DNA of 64,000 nucleotides from Psychroserpens sp. Hel_I_66 (GCF_000799465.1 NZ_JUGU01000001.1:3120501-3184500), one strand, 5' to 3'; counted from the stretch's first letter, positions 41,977 to 52,481 are shown. Notes: a model not told the origin generated them from the letters alone. Made by a program: numbers and translations.

Positions 41977-42990
41977 ATGTCAAAAAAATTAACTTTAATA
42001 CTATTGTTAGCGCTATCTTTTTTCTTCGGAAATCTAACCGCACAAGAAACTGTTAATCAAAAAACACCAACTGCTTTGATACAACCAGAATATCTTAAAG
42101 CTGGAGATACCGTTGCCATTGTAGCACCTTCAGGAATTTTAAAAAATAGAACTGATGAAGTTGACCAAGCAGTAGCACTCTTAAAAAGTTGGGGCTTGCA
42201 TGCAGTGATTGGAAAACACGTGTTTAGTAAAGACAATCATTTTGCAGGTACCGATGCAGAGCGTTGTGAGGACTTCCAGAAAGCGATGGATGATCCAACA
42301 ATTAGTGCTATTTGGTGTGCTAGAGGAGGTTATGGTACGGTAAGAATTTTAGATAAACTGGACTATACAAAATTCAGGAAAAAACCAAAATGGGTTATAG
42401 GTTATAGTGATATTACAGCACTACATAATCAGCTTCATAACGAAGGCTTTAAATCCATACATGCGTTGATGTGCGTTAGTTTGACCACCGATCTAAGCGA
42501 CATAGATTATACCATTGAGACTTTTAAAAATGCCATTTTTGGGAAGCCTGTAGGATATGATTTAGAAGCCTCTCCCTACAATAGATTAGGAAATGCAAAA
42601 GGACAATTGGTTGGTGGTAATCTAACGATACTTCATACCATGTTGGGATCAAAAGAAAGTATAGATACCAAGGGGAAAATCATCTTCATTGAAGAAATCG
42701 GAGAATACAAATACCATATTGATCGTATGTTACAGAGTTTAAAACGGGCAGGATATTTTGACAATTGTGCAGGAGTTTTGGTTGGAGATATGAGCAGGAT
42801 GAGAAAAAATACGACACCTTGGGGGACATCTGTTGAACAACTTATCGTGGATGCTCTATCAGATTACGATTTCCCAATAGCGTTTGGGATGCCTGCTGGA
42901 CATGAAAAAAACAACTATGCGCTTATACTTGGTCAAGACATTGAACTTAATGTTGCAGGTGATAAATCTTTGGTTATTTTAAGAGAATAA
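41977..42990 (+). CDS. LD-carboxypeptidase (peptidase family S66)
   Basis: From the ATG at 41977 (MSKKLTLILLLALSFFFGNL) it has 337 aa with a cleavable signal peptide. S66 motifs: IWCARGGYGTVRILD, the nucleophile Ser in VIGYSDITALHNQLH, and the Glu/His relay in FIEEIGEYKYHIDRML and GMPAGHEKNNYAL. The enzyme removes the terminal D-alanine from peptidoglycan tetrapeptides during recycling. E. coli LdcA is cytosolic, whereas this one appears exported, as in other Bacteroidota. Upstream of the YraN gene. Confidence 0.9.
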   Translation: MSKKLTLILLLALSFFFGNLTAQETVNQKTPTALIQPEYLKAGDTVAIVAPSGILKNRTDEVDQAVALLKSWGLHAVIGKHVFSKDNHFAGTDAERCEDFQKAMDDPTISAIWCARGGYGTVRILDKLDYTKFRKKPKWVIGYSDITALHNQLHNEGFKSIHALMCVSLTTDLSDIDYTIETFKNAIFGKPVGYDLEASPYNRLGNAKGQLVGGNLTILHTMLGSKESIDTKGKIIFIEEIGEYKYHIDRMLQSLKRAGYFDNCAGVLVGDMSRMRKNTTPWGTSVEQLIVDALSDYDFPIAFGMPAGHEKNNYALILGQDIELNVAGDKSLVILRE

Positions 42991-43087
42991 ATGACTTAAT
43001 ACGATTCATATAAACCTTACTATAATCCGACTTGTCTTTTGAAAAATTTACAATTAATAGCAAAAAAGGTAAAAACAATCCGTAATT

Positions 43088-43447
43088 ATGGCAAACCACA
43101 ATGAACTTGGTCAAAAAGGAGAGGAGATTGCTGTCGATTTTTTAATTAAAAATGGATTTGATATAGTAGCTCGTAATTATGTTTATCAAAAAGCAGAAGT
43201 GGATATCATTGCAAAAAAAGGAGATATTTTAGCTATAATTGAAGTTAAAACAAGAACCAGTGCAGATTTTGGTGATCCTCAACAATTTTTAAAACCAAAG
43301 CAAATACAACGTATTATTAAAGCAGTAGATTTTTTTGTAAATGATAATGATATGGATGTTGATGTGCGATTTGATATTATCGCCATCGTACTAAATAAAA
43401 AGGGAATGACTTTGGAGCATTTAGAAAATGCCTTTTATCACTTTTAA
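43088..43447 (+). CDS. YraN-family putative endonuclease (UPF0102)
   Basis: A 119-aa protein with the family core GQKGEEIAVDFLIKNGFDIV, then AEVDIIAKKGDILAIIEVKT, which holds the restriction-like E/D/E-x-K motif. It is linked to Holliday junction or other DNA processing in related species, though the role is not established. The gene end overlaps the convergent membrane gene by 4 bp. Confidence 0.88.
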   Translation: MANHNELGQKGEEIAVDFLIKNGFDIVARNYVYQKAEVDIIAKKGDILAIIEVKTRTSADFGDPQQFLKPKQIQRIIKAVDFFVNDNDMDVDVRFDIIAIVLNKKGMTLEHLENAFYHF

Positions 43448-43782
43448 AAAAAGATTGATAAACTAATTAAGATTAACGAATAGTAACAAGCATTAATCAC
43501 TTTATCTTTATTATTTAGAGCTAGATAGCGGTTAAATTCATTTCTAACTAATTTTGAAGATACGCTAAAAGATAAAATTATTACCGCTAAAAAGATAAAC
43601 CAATATAAAGAATCTGGATAGTTCAAAAAGTAACTTGTAGCTATATACGAAATTATCAATAACGCCGAAATAGAGAACTTAATTTTCCCCATTTTACTTA
43701 AATTATTACGACGAACACACTCTAATATCTTATATATCAAAAGGGTTGCGAGAGAAAATCCTATAATAAGTGTCGTACTCAT
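43444..43782 (-). CDS. Small membrane protein of unknown function
   Basis: A 112-aa protein with about four hydrophobic segments (TTLIIGFSLATLLIYKIL, FSISALLIISYIATSYFL, WFIFLAVIILSFSVSS and a C-terminal LILISLSIFF). No conserved motif. It overlaps YraN by 4 bp at the 3' end. Confidence 0.55.
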   Translation of the reverse strand: MSTTLIIGFSLATLLIYKILECVRRNNLSKMGKIKFSISALLIISYIATSYFLNYPDSLYWFIFLAVIILSFSVSSKLVRNEFNRYLALNNKDKVINACYYSLILISLSIFF

Positions 43783-43901
43783 TTATAATTACAAATTAGA
43801 ATATAAAAATATTGATAATTTTTAATGTATAAAACTATTTTAGGAATTTAGTTTTATCATTATCTAAACGTTTAACGTAAGAAAAAGGCTATTATTGCTG
43901 T

Positions 43902-44480
43902 TTATTTAAAAAAATTCATTTCGTCAATATATTCCCACACATTTTCTGGCAACATTGGTCTTACATTCTTACCGTCGTTAATAGATGTACGAATAAAAGT
44001 AGAAGATAGTTCTATTATGGGTGCATTTATTTTAATAATCTTATCATGATCATTAAATCGTGTTTCAATTGTTCCTTCGGAAATTCTAGGATAAACGTAG
44101 ATATCATGGTTTTCTAAGATAAGTTCATAGTTTTTCCATTTATGGAAACTTTTCAAATTATCTTCTCCCATTATTAATGAAAATTTATGTTTAGGATGCT
44201 TTTCTAAAAGATAGGTTAATGTGTCTATAGTGTAATTAGGTTGTGGCAAATTGAACTCAATATCACTTGGCTCTAGTTTAATGTAATCTTTGGTAGCCCG
44301 ATACACCATTTCATAACGTTGGCGATTATCCAAAAGTGAATTTTTCTTTTTAAAAGGGCTCAGAGGTGTCACTACAAACCATATTTTATCCAAACTGCTA
44401 TGCTCAGCTAAATGATTTGCAATAATTAAATGACCTACGTGGATTGGGTTAAAAGTCCCAAAGTACAAACCAATTTTCAT
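43902..44480 (-). CDS. nadD: Nicotinate-nucleotide adenylyltransferase
   Basis: A 192-aa nucleotidyltransferase with MKIGLYFGTFNPIHVGHLII (the GTFNPIHxGH motif, a T/HxGH variant) and later IIELSSTFIRTSINDGKNVR (the SSTxIR motif). It adenylates nicotinate mononucleotide in NAD biosynthesis. Directly abuts gmk upstream with no spacer, forming a conserved yicC-gmk-nadD operon. Confidence 0.93.
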   Translation of the reverse strand: MKIGLYFGTFNPIHVGHLIIANHLAEHSSLDKIWFVVTPLSPFKKKNSLLDNRQRYEMVYRATKDYIKLEPSDIEFNLPQPNYTIDTLTYLLEKHPKHKFSLIMGEDNLKSFHKWKNYELILENHDIYVYPRISEGTIETRFNDHDKIIKINAPIIELSSTFIRTSINDGKNVRPMLPENVWEYIDEMNFFK

Positions 44481-45074
44481 CTATTCTTTTTTAAGAAAAT
44501 TGGATACCAATTGATACGCATCATCCAACGCTTTGTCTAAATCCTTGTTAAGTACAGTGACATCAAAAAGTGGAGCTGTGGCTAATTCTGCTGGAGCTTT
44601 TGCAACTCTCATATTAATTTTATCTACACTTTCTTCACCTCGTTCCTTTAGCCTAATAACAAGTTCATTAAGATCTGGTGGTCTTACAAAAACAGCTAAT
44701 GTTTCATTAGGGAATTTCTTTTTTATTCGTAATCCTCCAGACACATCTATATCAAAAATAACGTTCTTTCCTTTTCCCCAAATGCGTTCAATTTCGGTTT
44801 TCAATGTTCCGTAGAAATTATCACGATACACTTCTTCCCATTCTAAAAACTCGTCGTTTTTTATGCGGTTCTTAAAATCTTTACTGTCTAAAAAATAGTA
44901 ATCTTTCCCGTGAACTTCATTTCCGCGTTTTTCTCTTGAGGTTGCTGAAATTGAAAACTCCAAGTTGAGTTCCTTCTGTCTTAATAAATGTCTAACAATC
45001 GTTGTTTTCCCAGATCCTGAAGGGGCTGAAAACACAATTAATTTACCTCTGTTTTTATTTTTGATTTCTGACAA
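44481..45074 (-). CDS. gmk: Guanylate kinase
   Basis: A 197-aa protein with the P-loop SAPSGSGKTTIVRHLL (about residues 16-31), GMP-binding FSISATSREKRGNEVHGKDY, and GNEFLEWEEV-like YGT region (VYRDNFYGTLKTEIERIWGK). It phosphorylates GMP to GDP. Part of the yicC-gmk-nadD operon. Confidence 0.95.
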   Translation of the reverse strand: MSEIKNKNRGKLIVFSAPSGSGKTTIVRHLLRQKELNLEFSISATSREKRGNEVHGKDYYFLDSKDFKNRIKNDEFLEWEEVYRDNFYGTLKTEIERIWGKGKNVIFDIDVSGGLRIKKKFPNETLAVFVRPPDLNELVIRLKERGEESVDKINMRVAKAPAELATAPLFDVTVLNKDLDKALDDAYQLVSNFLKKE

Positions 45075-45125
45075 ATTAAACGTTTTAATAATGTATTGGA
45101 TTTTGTGATTAGAACCTGCTAACTT

Positions 45126-45983
45126 TTAAAGCACATTCAATAATTGTTCCTTAATTTTCTCTAATTCATCCTTCATCTGCACGACCAATTTTTGCATTGG
45201 AGCATGATTTGATTTTGAGCCAATGGTGTTTATTTCACGTCCCATCTCTTGCGAAATAAAACCTAATTTCTTTCCGTTAGAATCTTCAGATTTTAATGCC
45301 TTTTGAAAATAGTCCAAATGGTTTTTTAAACGTACTTTCTCTTCGGTAATATCAAATTTTTCTATGTAATAAACGAGTTCCTGCTCAAACCTATTCTCAT
45401 CAACTTTCTCCTTAATGTCTGCGATACCTTTTGCTAATCGCTCTCTCACACCATCAATACGATCTGGATCCATTTCAATAACATCATCTAAAAGACGGGA
45501 AATATTTGCTACACGATCTTTAAAATCTGCTTCCAAACTTTTGCCCTCATCTAACCTGTACAATTGTATTTTTTCTATGCTAGAATCAATTGCGCCAGAA
45601 ATCTCTTTCCATTCATCTTCGTCTATTTCATCGCGCTCTGTAGTTAGAGCATCTGGTAAACGAATCGCCATTTTTAATAATTCGGTATCATCGCCATCAA
45701 CCACTTCTCTTAATTGTTTGATGTATTGCTTTACAACCGTTTTATTGATTTGTGTAGAGGTTTCTTCGCCCGTAATTTCCATGTACAATGAAAAATCGAC
45801 CTTTCCTCTCACCAATTCCGAAGAAATAAGCTTTCGTATGGCTAATTCCTTTTCACGATACATCGAAGGCATACGTGTATTGAGATCTAAATTTTTACTA
45901 TTTAAAGATTTGATTTCTATAGATATTTTTTTCGTCGGAAGTTGTAAAACAGACTTCCCATATCCTGTCATTGATTGTATCAT
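45126..45983 (-). CDS. YicC-family endoribonuclease-like protein
   Basis: A 285-aa protein beginning MIQSMTGYGKSVLQLPTKKI, the invariant start of this family, with the core EIKSLNSKNLDLNTRMPSMY and the C-terminal signature KKLGFISQEMGREINTIGSK followed by MKDELEKIKEQLLNVL. YicC is a stress-associated endoribonuclease implicated in sRNA decay. First gene of the operon with gmk (51-bp gap) and nadD. Confidence 0.92.
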   Translation of the reverse strand: MIQSMTGYGKSVLQLPTKKISIEIKSLNSKNLDLNTRMPSMYREKELAIRKLISSELVRGKVDFSLYMEITGEETSTQINKTVVKQYIKQLREVVDGDDTELLKMAIRLPDALTTERDEIDEDEWKEISGAIDSSIEKIQLYRLDEGKSLEADFKDRVANISRLLDDVIEMDPDRIDGVRERLAKGIADIKEKVDENRFEQELVYYIEKFDITEEKVRLKNHLDYFQKALKSEDSNGKKLGFISQEMGREINTIGSKSNHAPMQKLVVQMKDELEKIKEQLLNVL

Positions 45984-46088
45984 GCACGAGTTTTAAAGTT
46001 GAGCAAAGGTAACGAAAATCATAAAGTTATAAAGCGCAACGCTAGGCTTTATAAAAAACAATAACTTTGCAGACTTAAAAAATAAGAT

Positions 46089-46565
46089 ATGTACAAAAAA
46101 GATTTTGAAATTAGATGGAGTGATGTTGACGGTAATGGGCATTTGGCAAATTCTGCTTACTTAAATTTTATGAGCCATACACGAGTTGGCTTTTTAAACG
46201 AACATGGTTTCTCCATGAAAAAACTCATAGAATACGGGATTGGTCCTGTGGTTTTTTCTGAGCAGATTCACTATTTCAAAGAATCCTTTTTAGGGCAAAC
46301 CTTAACCGTTACGCTTACTGTTGCAGGACTTAGTGAGGATGGCATGTTCTTTAAATTTGAGCACAATTTTTACAATGAAAAAGGAAAACATGTGGCAACT
46401 TGCGATATTTTGGGCGCTTGGATGGATTTAAAAACGAGAAGCTTGACCATTCTTCCGGAATATCTAAAGGATTTGGTGGCGAAATTTCCGAAGTCATCAA
46501 ACTTCAAAACGCTAACAAAACAAGATACACGCCAATCTGGGAAAAGACCTCAAGATCTAAGTTAA
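46089..46565 (+). CDS. Acyl-CoA thioesterase (hot-dog fold)
   Basis: A 158-aa protein with the 4-hydroxybenzoyl-CoA thioesterase-like segment EIRWSDVDGNGHLANSAYLN (catalytic Asp at about residue 12-14) followed by FMSHTRVGFLNEHGF. It hydrolyses acyl-CoA thioesters of unknown specificity. The 3' end overlaps the convergent EamA gene by 9 bp. Confidence 0.85.
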   Translation: MYKKDFEIRWSDVDGNGHLANSAYLNFMSHTRVGFLNEHGFSMKKLIEYGIGPVVFSEQIHYFKESFLGQTLTVTLTVAGLSEDGMFFKFEHNFYNEKGKHVATCDILGAWMDLKTRSLTILPEYLKDLVAKFPKSSNFKTLTKQDTRQSGKRPQDLS

Positions 46566-47450
46566 AACCTTTGGTTTTTTGGTGACCAAGTACACACCAG
46601 AAAAAATTAAGCACATCGCTATAATTTTAATGGAGTCTATAGTATCTGCTCCCATCAATATTGCAAAAAGTCCAGCAATGACTGGTTGTAAATAGATAAA
46701 AACACCAACGGTTGAGGCTTTGAGTGATTTTAATGCCAACGGGTTTAAGAAGTAAGTTCCAAATGTGGCTCCAATAATAACGAACAGAACCGAGAACCAA
46801 ATGTATGGCGAGAAACTGCTCCATATGATCTCTGTTGTTTGTCCGTATCCAAATGGCAATACGAGAATCAAACCAAAAAGAAAAAGCCATTTGATAAATG
46901 AAAACGGATGGTATTTGGCAGTTAATTTTTTTACAATAATCACGTAGATACTGTACGAAATAGCGTTGATAAAAATAAAAATATTACCAAGTATAACGTT
47001 ATCTCCAACACGGTCAGAATCTCCTAGAGCTGTTAATAGAACACCTCCAAAAAACGCTAATAGAATACCTCCAATTTTAAGTCTGGTCAGTTTTTCATTT
47101 AAAAAGAAAATAGACAATATCATGATAATTACAGGTGTAATCGTCATTATCACAGACGCATGTATAGGTGAGGTGAGTTCTAATCCTTTTAGGAATAAAA
47201 TCATATTGATACCAACTCCAAAAACAGCTGCAAAAAATATAGTAATATAGTCTTTTGGCGCTATTTTTTCGCTCTTAAAAACCAACCCCATCAACCAGAA
47301 TAATACTGCTGCTCCAGCAACCCTAAGCACTACAAAAGCAAAAGGCTTGACGAAATTTTCGTTCATTACACTTTTGGCGTAAGTATAGTTCAATCCATAG
47401 AGCAATTGCACCATAAACAATGCAATTAGGGCAAATGTGCGACTATTCAT
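46557..47450 (-). CDS. EamA/DMT-family transporter
   Basis: A 297-aa protein with ten membrane helices in two EamA repeats (TFALIALFMVQLLYGLNYTY, PFAFVVLRVAGAAVLFWLMG; second half YSIYVIIVKKLTAKYHPFSF, ASTVGVFIYLQPVIAGLFAI). Substrate unknown: amino acids or metabolites are typical. Its 5' end overlaps the ArsC-like gene by 8 bp, so both form an operon. Confidence 0.88.
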   Translation of the reverse strand: MNSRTFALIALFMVQLLYGLNYTYAKSVMNENFVKPFAFVVLRVAGAAVLFWLMGLVFKSEKIAPKDYITIFFAAVFGVGINMILFLKGLELTSPIHASVIMTITPVIIMILSIFFLNEKLTRLKIGGILLAFFGGVLLTALGDSDRVGDNVILGNIFIFINAISYSIYVIIVKKLTAKYHPFSFIKWLFLFGLILVLPFGYGQTTEIIWSSFSPYIWFSVLFVIIGATFGTYFLNPLALKSLKASTVGVFIYLQPVIAGLFAILMGADTIDSIKIIAMCLIFSGVYLVTKKPKVLT

Positions 47451-47802
47451 TTTTTTGAATAAAAGCCTTTGCAGCTTCTACGGTTTTTGAACTATTACCA
47501 ATAAAAATATGACTGTTATAAACTAAAACTGGTCGTTTTAAAAATGTATAATGTTTTAAGAGGTAGAATTTAAAATCCTCTTCATTAAGGTTTTTATCTT
47601 TTAGATTTTCAGATTTGTAAAGTTGGGCTCTTTTAGAAAACAAAGCCTCAAAACTGCCTGCTAATTCCTTGAGGTGATTAATTTGTTCTTCGGAAATTGG
47701 ACTGGATTTTATATCATGTAATTCAATATCACTCGGAAGGTCGAGTTCTTTGATGATCCGATTGCAAGTGCTGCAGCTTTTTAGATAAAAAAAAGTCTTC
47801 AT
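47443..47802 (-). CDS. ArsC/Spx-family arsenate reductase-like protein
   Basis: A 119-aa protein with a thioredoxin-like CxxC in FYLKSCSTCNRIIKELDLPS and the family's central KRPVLVYNSHIFIGNSS (residues about 90-106) with its R-P and GN motifs. Arsenate reduction needs R-x-K residues that are partly present, so either arsenate reductase or a redox-sensing Spx-like role fits. In operon with the EamA transporter. Confidence 0.8.
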   Translation of the reverse strand: MKTFFYLKSCSTCNRIIKELDLPSDIELHDIKSSPISEEQINHLKELAGSFEALFSKRAQLYKSENLKDKNLNEEDFKFYLLKHYTFLKRPVLVYNSHIFIGNSSKTVEAAKAFIQKNE

Positions 47803-47874
47803 GGCTTAGTTTTAGAATTGCAAAGTAAACGGATTTAAAAAGAAATTTAGTTACTTTTAAAAAAAATTACAGAT

Positions 47875-48330
47875 ATGAACTGGGCTTTTGACATTACCTT
47901 AAAAAATAGAGCGGTTTTAAAATCGTTTATAGAAAGTTATACTTTAGAAGAACTTAATAAAATTCCAAAAGGATTTAATAATAACATTATTTGGAACATT
48001 GCTCACACCATTGCAGTGCAACAATCATTAGTTTATAAATTATCTGGGTTGCCACCAGTAATTTCCGAAGAAATGATAAACACATTTAAAAAAGGGACCA
48101 AACCTGAGCGTGATTTATCACAGGCGGAAGTTGATGAAATTAAAGGACTGCTGTTTTCAACAATTGAAAAGACTAAAGAAGATTACGATGCTAAAATATT
48201 CACCAGTTTTCATACCTATACCGTAACAACTAAGAACACCTTAACCAATGTTTTGGAAGCTATTGAATTTAATAACTTCCATGAAGGCATCCATTTAGGT
48301 TATATTCTCGCACTAAAAAAATCACTTTAA
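47875..48330 (+). CDS. DinB-family protein
   Basis: A 151-aa four-helix protein: metal-binding His in [20 protein letters not shown] and the closing [15 protein letters not shown]. The DinB fold often uses three His ligands and serves metal-dependent thiol transfer or unknown roles. Antiporter gene starts 4 bp downstream, giving a likely two-gene operon. Confidence 0.85.
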   Translation: MNWAFDITLKNRAVLKSFIESYTLEELNKIPKGFNNNIIWNIAHTIAVQQSLVYKLSGLPPVISEEMINTFKKGTKPERDLSQAEVDEIKGLLFSTIEKTKEDYDAKIFTSFHTYTVTTKNTLTNVLEAIEFNNFHEGIHLGYILALKKSL

Positions 48331-48334
48331 GTTT

Positions 48335-49582
48335 ATGGATTATTATGCAATTGCATCTGTTTTAATAGTATTATCAGCACTGTTTGGTTATATAAATGTC
48401 AAATTTTTAAAACTACCAATTACCATTGGTTTAATGCTCATAACTATAGTGTTTACGATGATTGTAGTAGCTATTGGGCAGTTTGATGACACTTTATTAT
48501 TACGAGAAAAAGCACTCATTTCGCAAATTGATTTTAAAACGGTTTTATTGGATATTATGTTGAGTTTCTTGCTATTTGCAGGAGCATTGCACACCAATTT
48601 CAACCAACTAAAAATACAGCGTTGGCCAGTATTGGTATTTGCTACATTAGGCGTTTTAGTGTCCACATTTTTGGTTGGGATTCTCACGTTTTACTTACTT
48701 AAATTACTCGGTCTCGATGTAGAGTTCATTTATTGCTTACTATTTGGAGCATTGATTTCTCCAACAGATCCAATTGCGGTTTTAGGAATATTGAAAAAAG
48801 CTGGAGCACCAAAAAAACTCGAAACCAAGATTGTTGGAGAATCACTATTTAACGATGGCGTTGGTGTTGTCGTTTTCTTAACCATATTTTCTATAGCAGC
48901 GCAACCAGATGCAGCCATAGAGTTTAGTGCAATTGCCACATTATTTGGTCAGGAAGTATTGGGTGGTATCGCACTTGGGCTTGTTTTAGGCTATATTACT
49001 TATAAATTATTAAAATCTATTGATGATTATGAAGTTGAGGTCATCATTACCATTGCAACTGTAATGGGAGGGAGTTTGCTGGCTCACCAATGGCATTTGT
49101 CTGCACCTTTGGCAATGGTAACCGCAGGCCTGATTGTAGGTAACGATACCGTTAGAAAAAACTCAATGTCTAATGTTACAGAGTTGTACGTTGATAAATT
49201 TTGGGAACTTCTCGATGTACTTTTAAATACCTTGCTTTTTGTAATGATAGGTATGGAAATGCTCGTATTGACCTTTCACACGACTTATATTCTAGCAGGT
49301 TTGATCGCTATCCCACTAGTATTGTTGAGCAGGTATATTTCATTATGGCTACCCATCAAATTCTTTGATAAAAAACTTCAATTCGTAAAAAACACTAATT
49401 TAATTATGACTTGGGGAGGATTACGTGGCGGAATATCCATCGCGCTTGCACTTAGCTTAACCCAAGATATGTATCGAGAACTATTTTTGGTTATTACGTA
49501 TGTAATCGTAGTATTCTCTATTATTGGGCAAGGTTTAACTGTAGAGCCAATTATAAAACGTTTATCAAGAGATGCCGATTAA
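48335..49582 (+). CDS. CPA1-family sodium/proton antiporter
   Basis: A 415-aa protein with about 12 membrane helices. The ion-binding motif [20 protein letters not shown] and then [19 protein letters not shown] (the ND pair) are those of NhaP-type CPA1 antiporters. It exchanges Na+ (or K+) for protons in pH and salt homeostasis, fitting a marine lifestyle. Downstream of the DinB gene. Confidence 0.93.
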   Translation: MDYYAIASVLIVLSALFGYINVKFLKLPITIGLMLITIVFTMIVVAIGQFDDTLLLREKALISQIDFKTVLLDIMLSFLLFAGALHTNFNQLKIQRWPVLVFATLGVLVSTFLVGILTFYLLKLLGLDVEFIYCLLFGALISPTDPIAVLGILKKAGAPKKLETKIVGESLFNDGVGVVVFLTIFSIAAQPDAAIEFSAIATLFGQEVLGGIALGLVLGYITYKLLKSIDDYEVEVIITIATVMGGSLLAHQWHLSAPLAMVTAGLIVGNDTVRKNSMSNVTELYVDKFWELLDVLLNTLLFVMIGMEMLVLTFHTTYILAGLIAIPLVLLSRYISLWLPIKFFDKKLQFVKNTNLIMTWGGLRGGISIALALSLTQDMYRELFLVITYVIVVFSIIGQGLTVEPIIKRLSRDAD

Positions 49583-50325
49583 TGGATTTTTAAAAGGTCT
49601 TTTACTTCGGAAAAAGGAATGCTAAACTCAATAATGCCTCTAGAGTAAGATGCAATCTCATAGGGGTTGTACAACACGATAAGACCTTCATCACTGTAGC
49701 CTAACGTTTCTGGTAGCTGAAAATCTTTTCCGAAGAAAAAATCTTCTATAGGCTCGTTTTTAGCATTGCTTTCAACCTCACTGTTGAGCTTTTTTTCTAT
49801 AACTTCGGAAAGTGCTTCCATATTTGAAATCAAGTCTTTTTTGCTCAATAATTTTCCAGTTAAAGGATCAAAATTGAAGAATCTCACATTGGTGTTTCCG
49901 TGAGCTCCACCAGTATCTAAATATGAATTGATTGAGATACATATTATTTCTGGAGTGCGATAGGTCACTTCTCCATCAATAAACACTTCCCATGGTTTTT
50001 GTGAGTCAGGAAAATCTTGTTTAAACCTATTATACTCATTATTAAATTGACTGATCGCGTCATCAATTGATTTTTGATTTGTATCGTCTTCAGAGAAATT
50101 AGTTTGACTTACAATATAGTCCTGCAAGGTTTTATTAATTGTATTGGCAATATCTTTTGTGCCTTCTGCTTTTGGATAGTTAATGGCGACGTTTGCACCA
50201 TCTGCTGTTTCGATATGTTCTTCTTCAAACTCAATTTTCACTTCTTTATCGCATGAAAACACTAAGAGCAAGACTCCAATAAGTAGAATATTATTTTTCA
50301 ATTTTTTTGGGATAGTATTAAACAT
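49579..50325 (-). CDS. DUF3298/DUF4163 (RsiV-like) lipoprotein
   Basis: A 248-aa protein with a lipoprotein signal ([12 protein letters not shown], Cys25). The C-terminal domain ([60 protein letters not shown]) is a DUF3298-type domain as in RsiV. It may bind peptidoglycan fragments or lysozyme; evidence here is only sequence resemblance. Overlaps the antiporter gene by 4 bp at the 3' end. Confidence 0.82.
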   Translation of the reverse strand: MFNTIPKKLKNNILLIGVLLLVFSCDKEVKIEFEEEHIETADGANVAINYPKAEGTKDIANTINKTLQDYIVSQTNFSEDDTNQKSIDDAISQFNNEYNRFKQDFPDSQKPWEVFIDGEVTYRTPEIICISINSYLDTGGAHGNTNVRFFNFDPLTGKLLSKKDLISNMEALSEVIEKKLNSEVESNAKNEPIEDFFFGKDFQLPETLGYSDEGLIVLYNPYEIASYSRGIIEFSIPFSEVKDLLKIH

Positions 50326-50446
50326 AGAATAAAGGTATTACTTAAGATTTGAATACAACGAATTAAACCCTAAATTTGTTATTAACCACATAAAATTTTA
50401 ATGGTAAATAATTGAGAATCTTCTAATTCTAACTGAAATATAATTT

Positions 50447-51586
50447 ATGAAATTCAATACAAAAACAATTCATGGTGGGCAAAAGCTTGATCCAGCGTAT
50501 GGTAGCGTTATGCCACCAATTTATCAAACGTCAACTTACGCACAAACAACTCCAGGAGGTCATAAAGGGTATGAATATTCTAGGAGCTCAAACCCGACGC
50601 GCACTGCTTTAGAGAATTCTCTGGCAAGTATAGAAAATGGAAATTATGGATTGGCATTTGCCTCTGGCTTAGCTGCTATTGATGCAATTATTAAATTATT
50701 TGAGCCAGGTGACGAAGTCATTTCAACTAGTGACCTATACGGTGGGACTTACAGATTGTTTACAAGTATTTTTGAAAAATTCGGGATCAAATTCAATTTC
50801 ATAGGTATGGAAAATGCTTCTAATATTGAAAATTATATGAACGATAAAACAAAATTGATTTGGGTTGAAACACCAACAAATCCAATGTTAAATATTATTG
50901 ACATCAATGCTGTAGCTACTATTGCTAAAAAGCATGATATACTTCTTGCGGTAGATAATACGTTTGCAACTCCTTATCTTCAACAACCTTTAGATTTGGG
51001 AGCAGATATCGTTATGCACTCTGCCACAAAATACTTAGGTGGCCATAGTGATTTAGTTATGGGAGGCTTGATTGTAAAAGATAAAAATTTGGCTGACCGT
51101 TTATACTTTATTCAAAATGCAAGTGGAGCAGTTTGTGGTCCCCAAGATAGTTTTTTAGCGTTAAGAGGGATTAAAACATTGCATATTAGAATGCAGCGTC
51201 ATTGTGAGAATGGTAAAGCTGTTGCCCATTTTTTAAAGAAGCACCCAAACATAGAAAATGTATATTGGCCAGGATTTGAAAGTCATCCAAATCACCACAT
51301 TGCAAAGGAACAAATGAAGGATTTTGGAGGTATGGTTTCATTTACAACCAAAGGTAATAATTATGAAGAGGCCATTAAACTAGTTGAAAATTTAAAAGTA
51401 TTTACTCTTGCTGAATCGTTAGGTGGTGTTGAGTCTTTAGCTGGACATCCAGCGAGTATGACGCATGCGAGTATTCCTAAAGAAGAAAGGGAAAAAACAG
51501 GTGTTGTAGACTCTTTGATTAGATTAAGTGTTGGTATAGAGGATGAAGATGATTTAATTGCAGATTTAAAGCAAGCGATAGGATAA
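50447..51586 (+). CDS. Cystathionine gamma-synthase/lyase-family PLP enzyme
   Basis: A 379-aa Cys/Met-metabolism PLP protein: KTIHGGQKLDPAYGSVMPPI, then YSRSSNPTRTALENSLASIE, PLP Lys in HSATKYLGGHSDLVMGGL (about residue 197) and the end SLGGVESLAGHPASMTHASI. The family includes cystathionine gamma-synthase (MetB), cystathionine lyase and methionine gamma-lyase, not separable by eye. A strong terminator follows. Confidence 0.9.
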   Translation: MKFNTKTIHGGQKLDPAYGSVMPPIYQTSTYAQTTPGGHKGYEYSRSSNPTRTALENSLASIENGNYGLAFASGLAAIDAIIKLFEPGDEVISTSDLYGGTYRLFTSIFEKFGIKFNFIGMENASNIENYMNDKTKLIWVETPTNPMLNIIDINAVATIAKKHDILLAVDNTFATPYLQQPLDLGADIVMHSATKYLGGHSDLVMGGLIVKDKNLADRLYFIQNASGAVCGPQDSFLALRGIKTLHIRMQRHCENGKAVAHFLKKHPNIENVYWPGFESHPNHHIAKEQMKDFGGMVSFTTKGNNYEEAIKLVENLKVFTLAESLGGVESLAGHPASMTHASIPKEEREKTGVVDSLIRLSVGIEDEDDLIADLKQAIG

Positions 51587-51610
51587 TAGTTCAATAACAA
51601 CACAAACTAA

Positions 51611-51643
51611 AAAGACCAAGTTGATTACAACTTGGTCTTTCTT
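51611..51643. terminator. Terminator after the PLP-enzyme gene
   Basis: Stem AAAGACCAAGTT/AACTTGGTCTTT, loop GATTAC, with flanking A and T runs. Confidence 0.85.
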
Positions 51644-51662
51644 AATAATGATATATTTAATT

Positions 51663-52481
51663 TTAATTTAAATAATAGATATAACCGAAGTTTAACCAAA
51701 CAAGCCAATCGTTAGCTTTATTAGATTTTAGATTATGGTCTAAACCGTCAACTCTATCTCCGAAGAAATATTGCCATCTCAAATCAATCATTAAATCTGA
51801 TAAAACGGTCAATTTATAACGAGACCCTACACTACCAACAACAGACCACGCTGTAGAATTACCAGTGAATAAAAATGGATCTTCATTAAAGTTTGGGTCG
51901 GTTGCATTTACCCAAGGTTGGAAAAAATTACTTGAGTCATTAATATTTGTTGATCCATTATAGTTCGTGTAAACCTCTGGATTGTAAGATGTAAAATGAA
52001 CTCCTAAACTTACAAATGGTGCAAACGAATAGCCAAAAGATTGAAATGATCTTATGCTTTTTGGAAAAAATTCAAGTTGTGTACCAATATCTAGATTTTG
52101 TGCGATACCTGAATGACTTCTTAACCGTTCTGCATTTTCGCTAGTACGTGAGGCATCGACCCACTTGCCAAAATGATTCAATTTTGTGCGGTTCCATGAA
52201 ACTTCATTTCGTATTTTAAAGTGATCGTTAAAAAAAGTATCTGTTGAATAACAGTTACAATCTGCCCTGTAAGCGAAATTTATATAATGAACAATTCCTA
52301 TTCCTATACCAGTGTTTCCAGCGTTGGTTTCAAGATCGGTACGTTCTCCAAAATCTGACTGAAATGCAACTGGCCCAGCAATAACGCCTATTTCATGTGA
52401 AAAACCAAGCTGGGAGTGGCCTACATTTATGCCCAGCATAAAAATTAGCACAAAAGTTAATTGTTTAAAATTAAGCGTCAT
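51663..52481 (-). CDS. Outer-membrane beta-barrel-like protein (THC0290_0291-type)
   Basis: A 272-aa protein with a signal peptide (TFVLIFMLGINVGHSQ). The body GFSHEIGVIAGPVAFQSDFG, GNTGIGIGIVHYINFAY, and a C-terminal YFFGDRVDGLDHNLKSNKAN is a pattern I associate with the flavobacterial THC0290_0291 family of unknown function; the match is from memory and tentative. It ends in an aromatic strand (NFGYIYYLN), consistent with an outer-membrane barrel. Confidence 0.65.
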   Translation of the reverse strand: MTLNFKQLTFVLIFMLGINVGHSQLGFSHEIGVIAGPVAFQSDFGERTDLETNAGNTGIGIGIVHYINFAYRADCNCYSTDTFFNDHFKIRNEVSWNRTKLNHFGKWVDASRTSENAERLRSHSGIAQNLDIGTQLEFFPKSIRSFQSFGYSFAPFVSLGVHFTSYNPEVYTNYNGSTNINDSSNFFQPWVNATDPNFNEDPFLFTGNSTAWSVVGSVGSRYKLTVLSDLMIDLRWQYFFGDRVDGLDHNLKSNKANDWLVWLNFGYIYYLN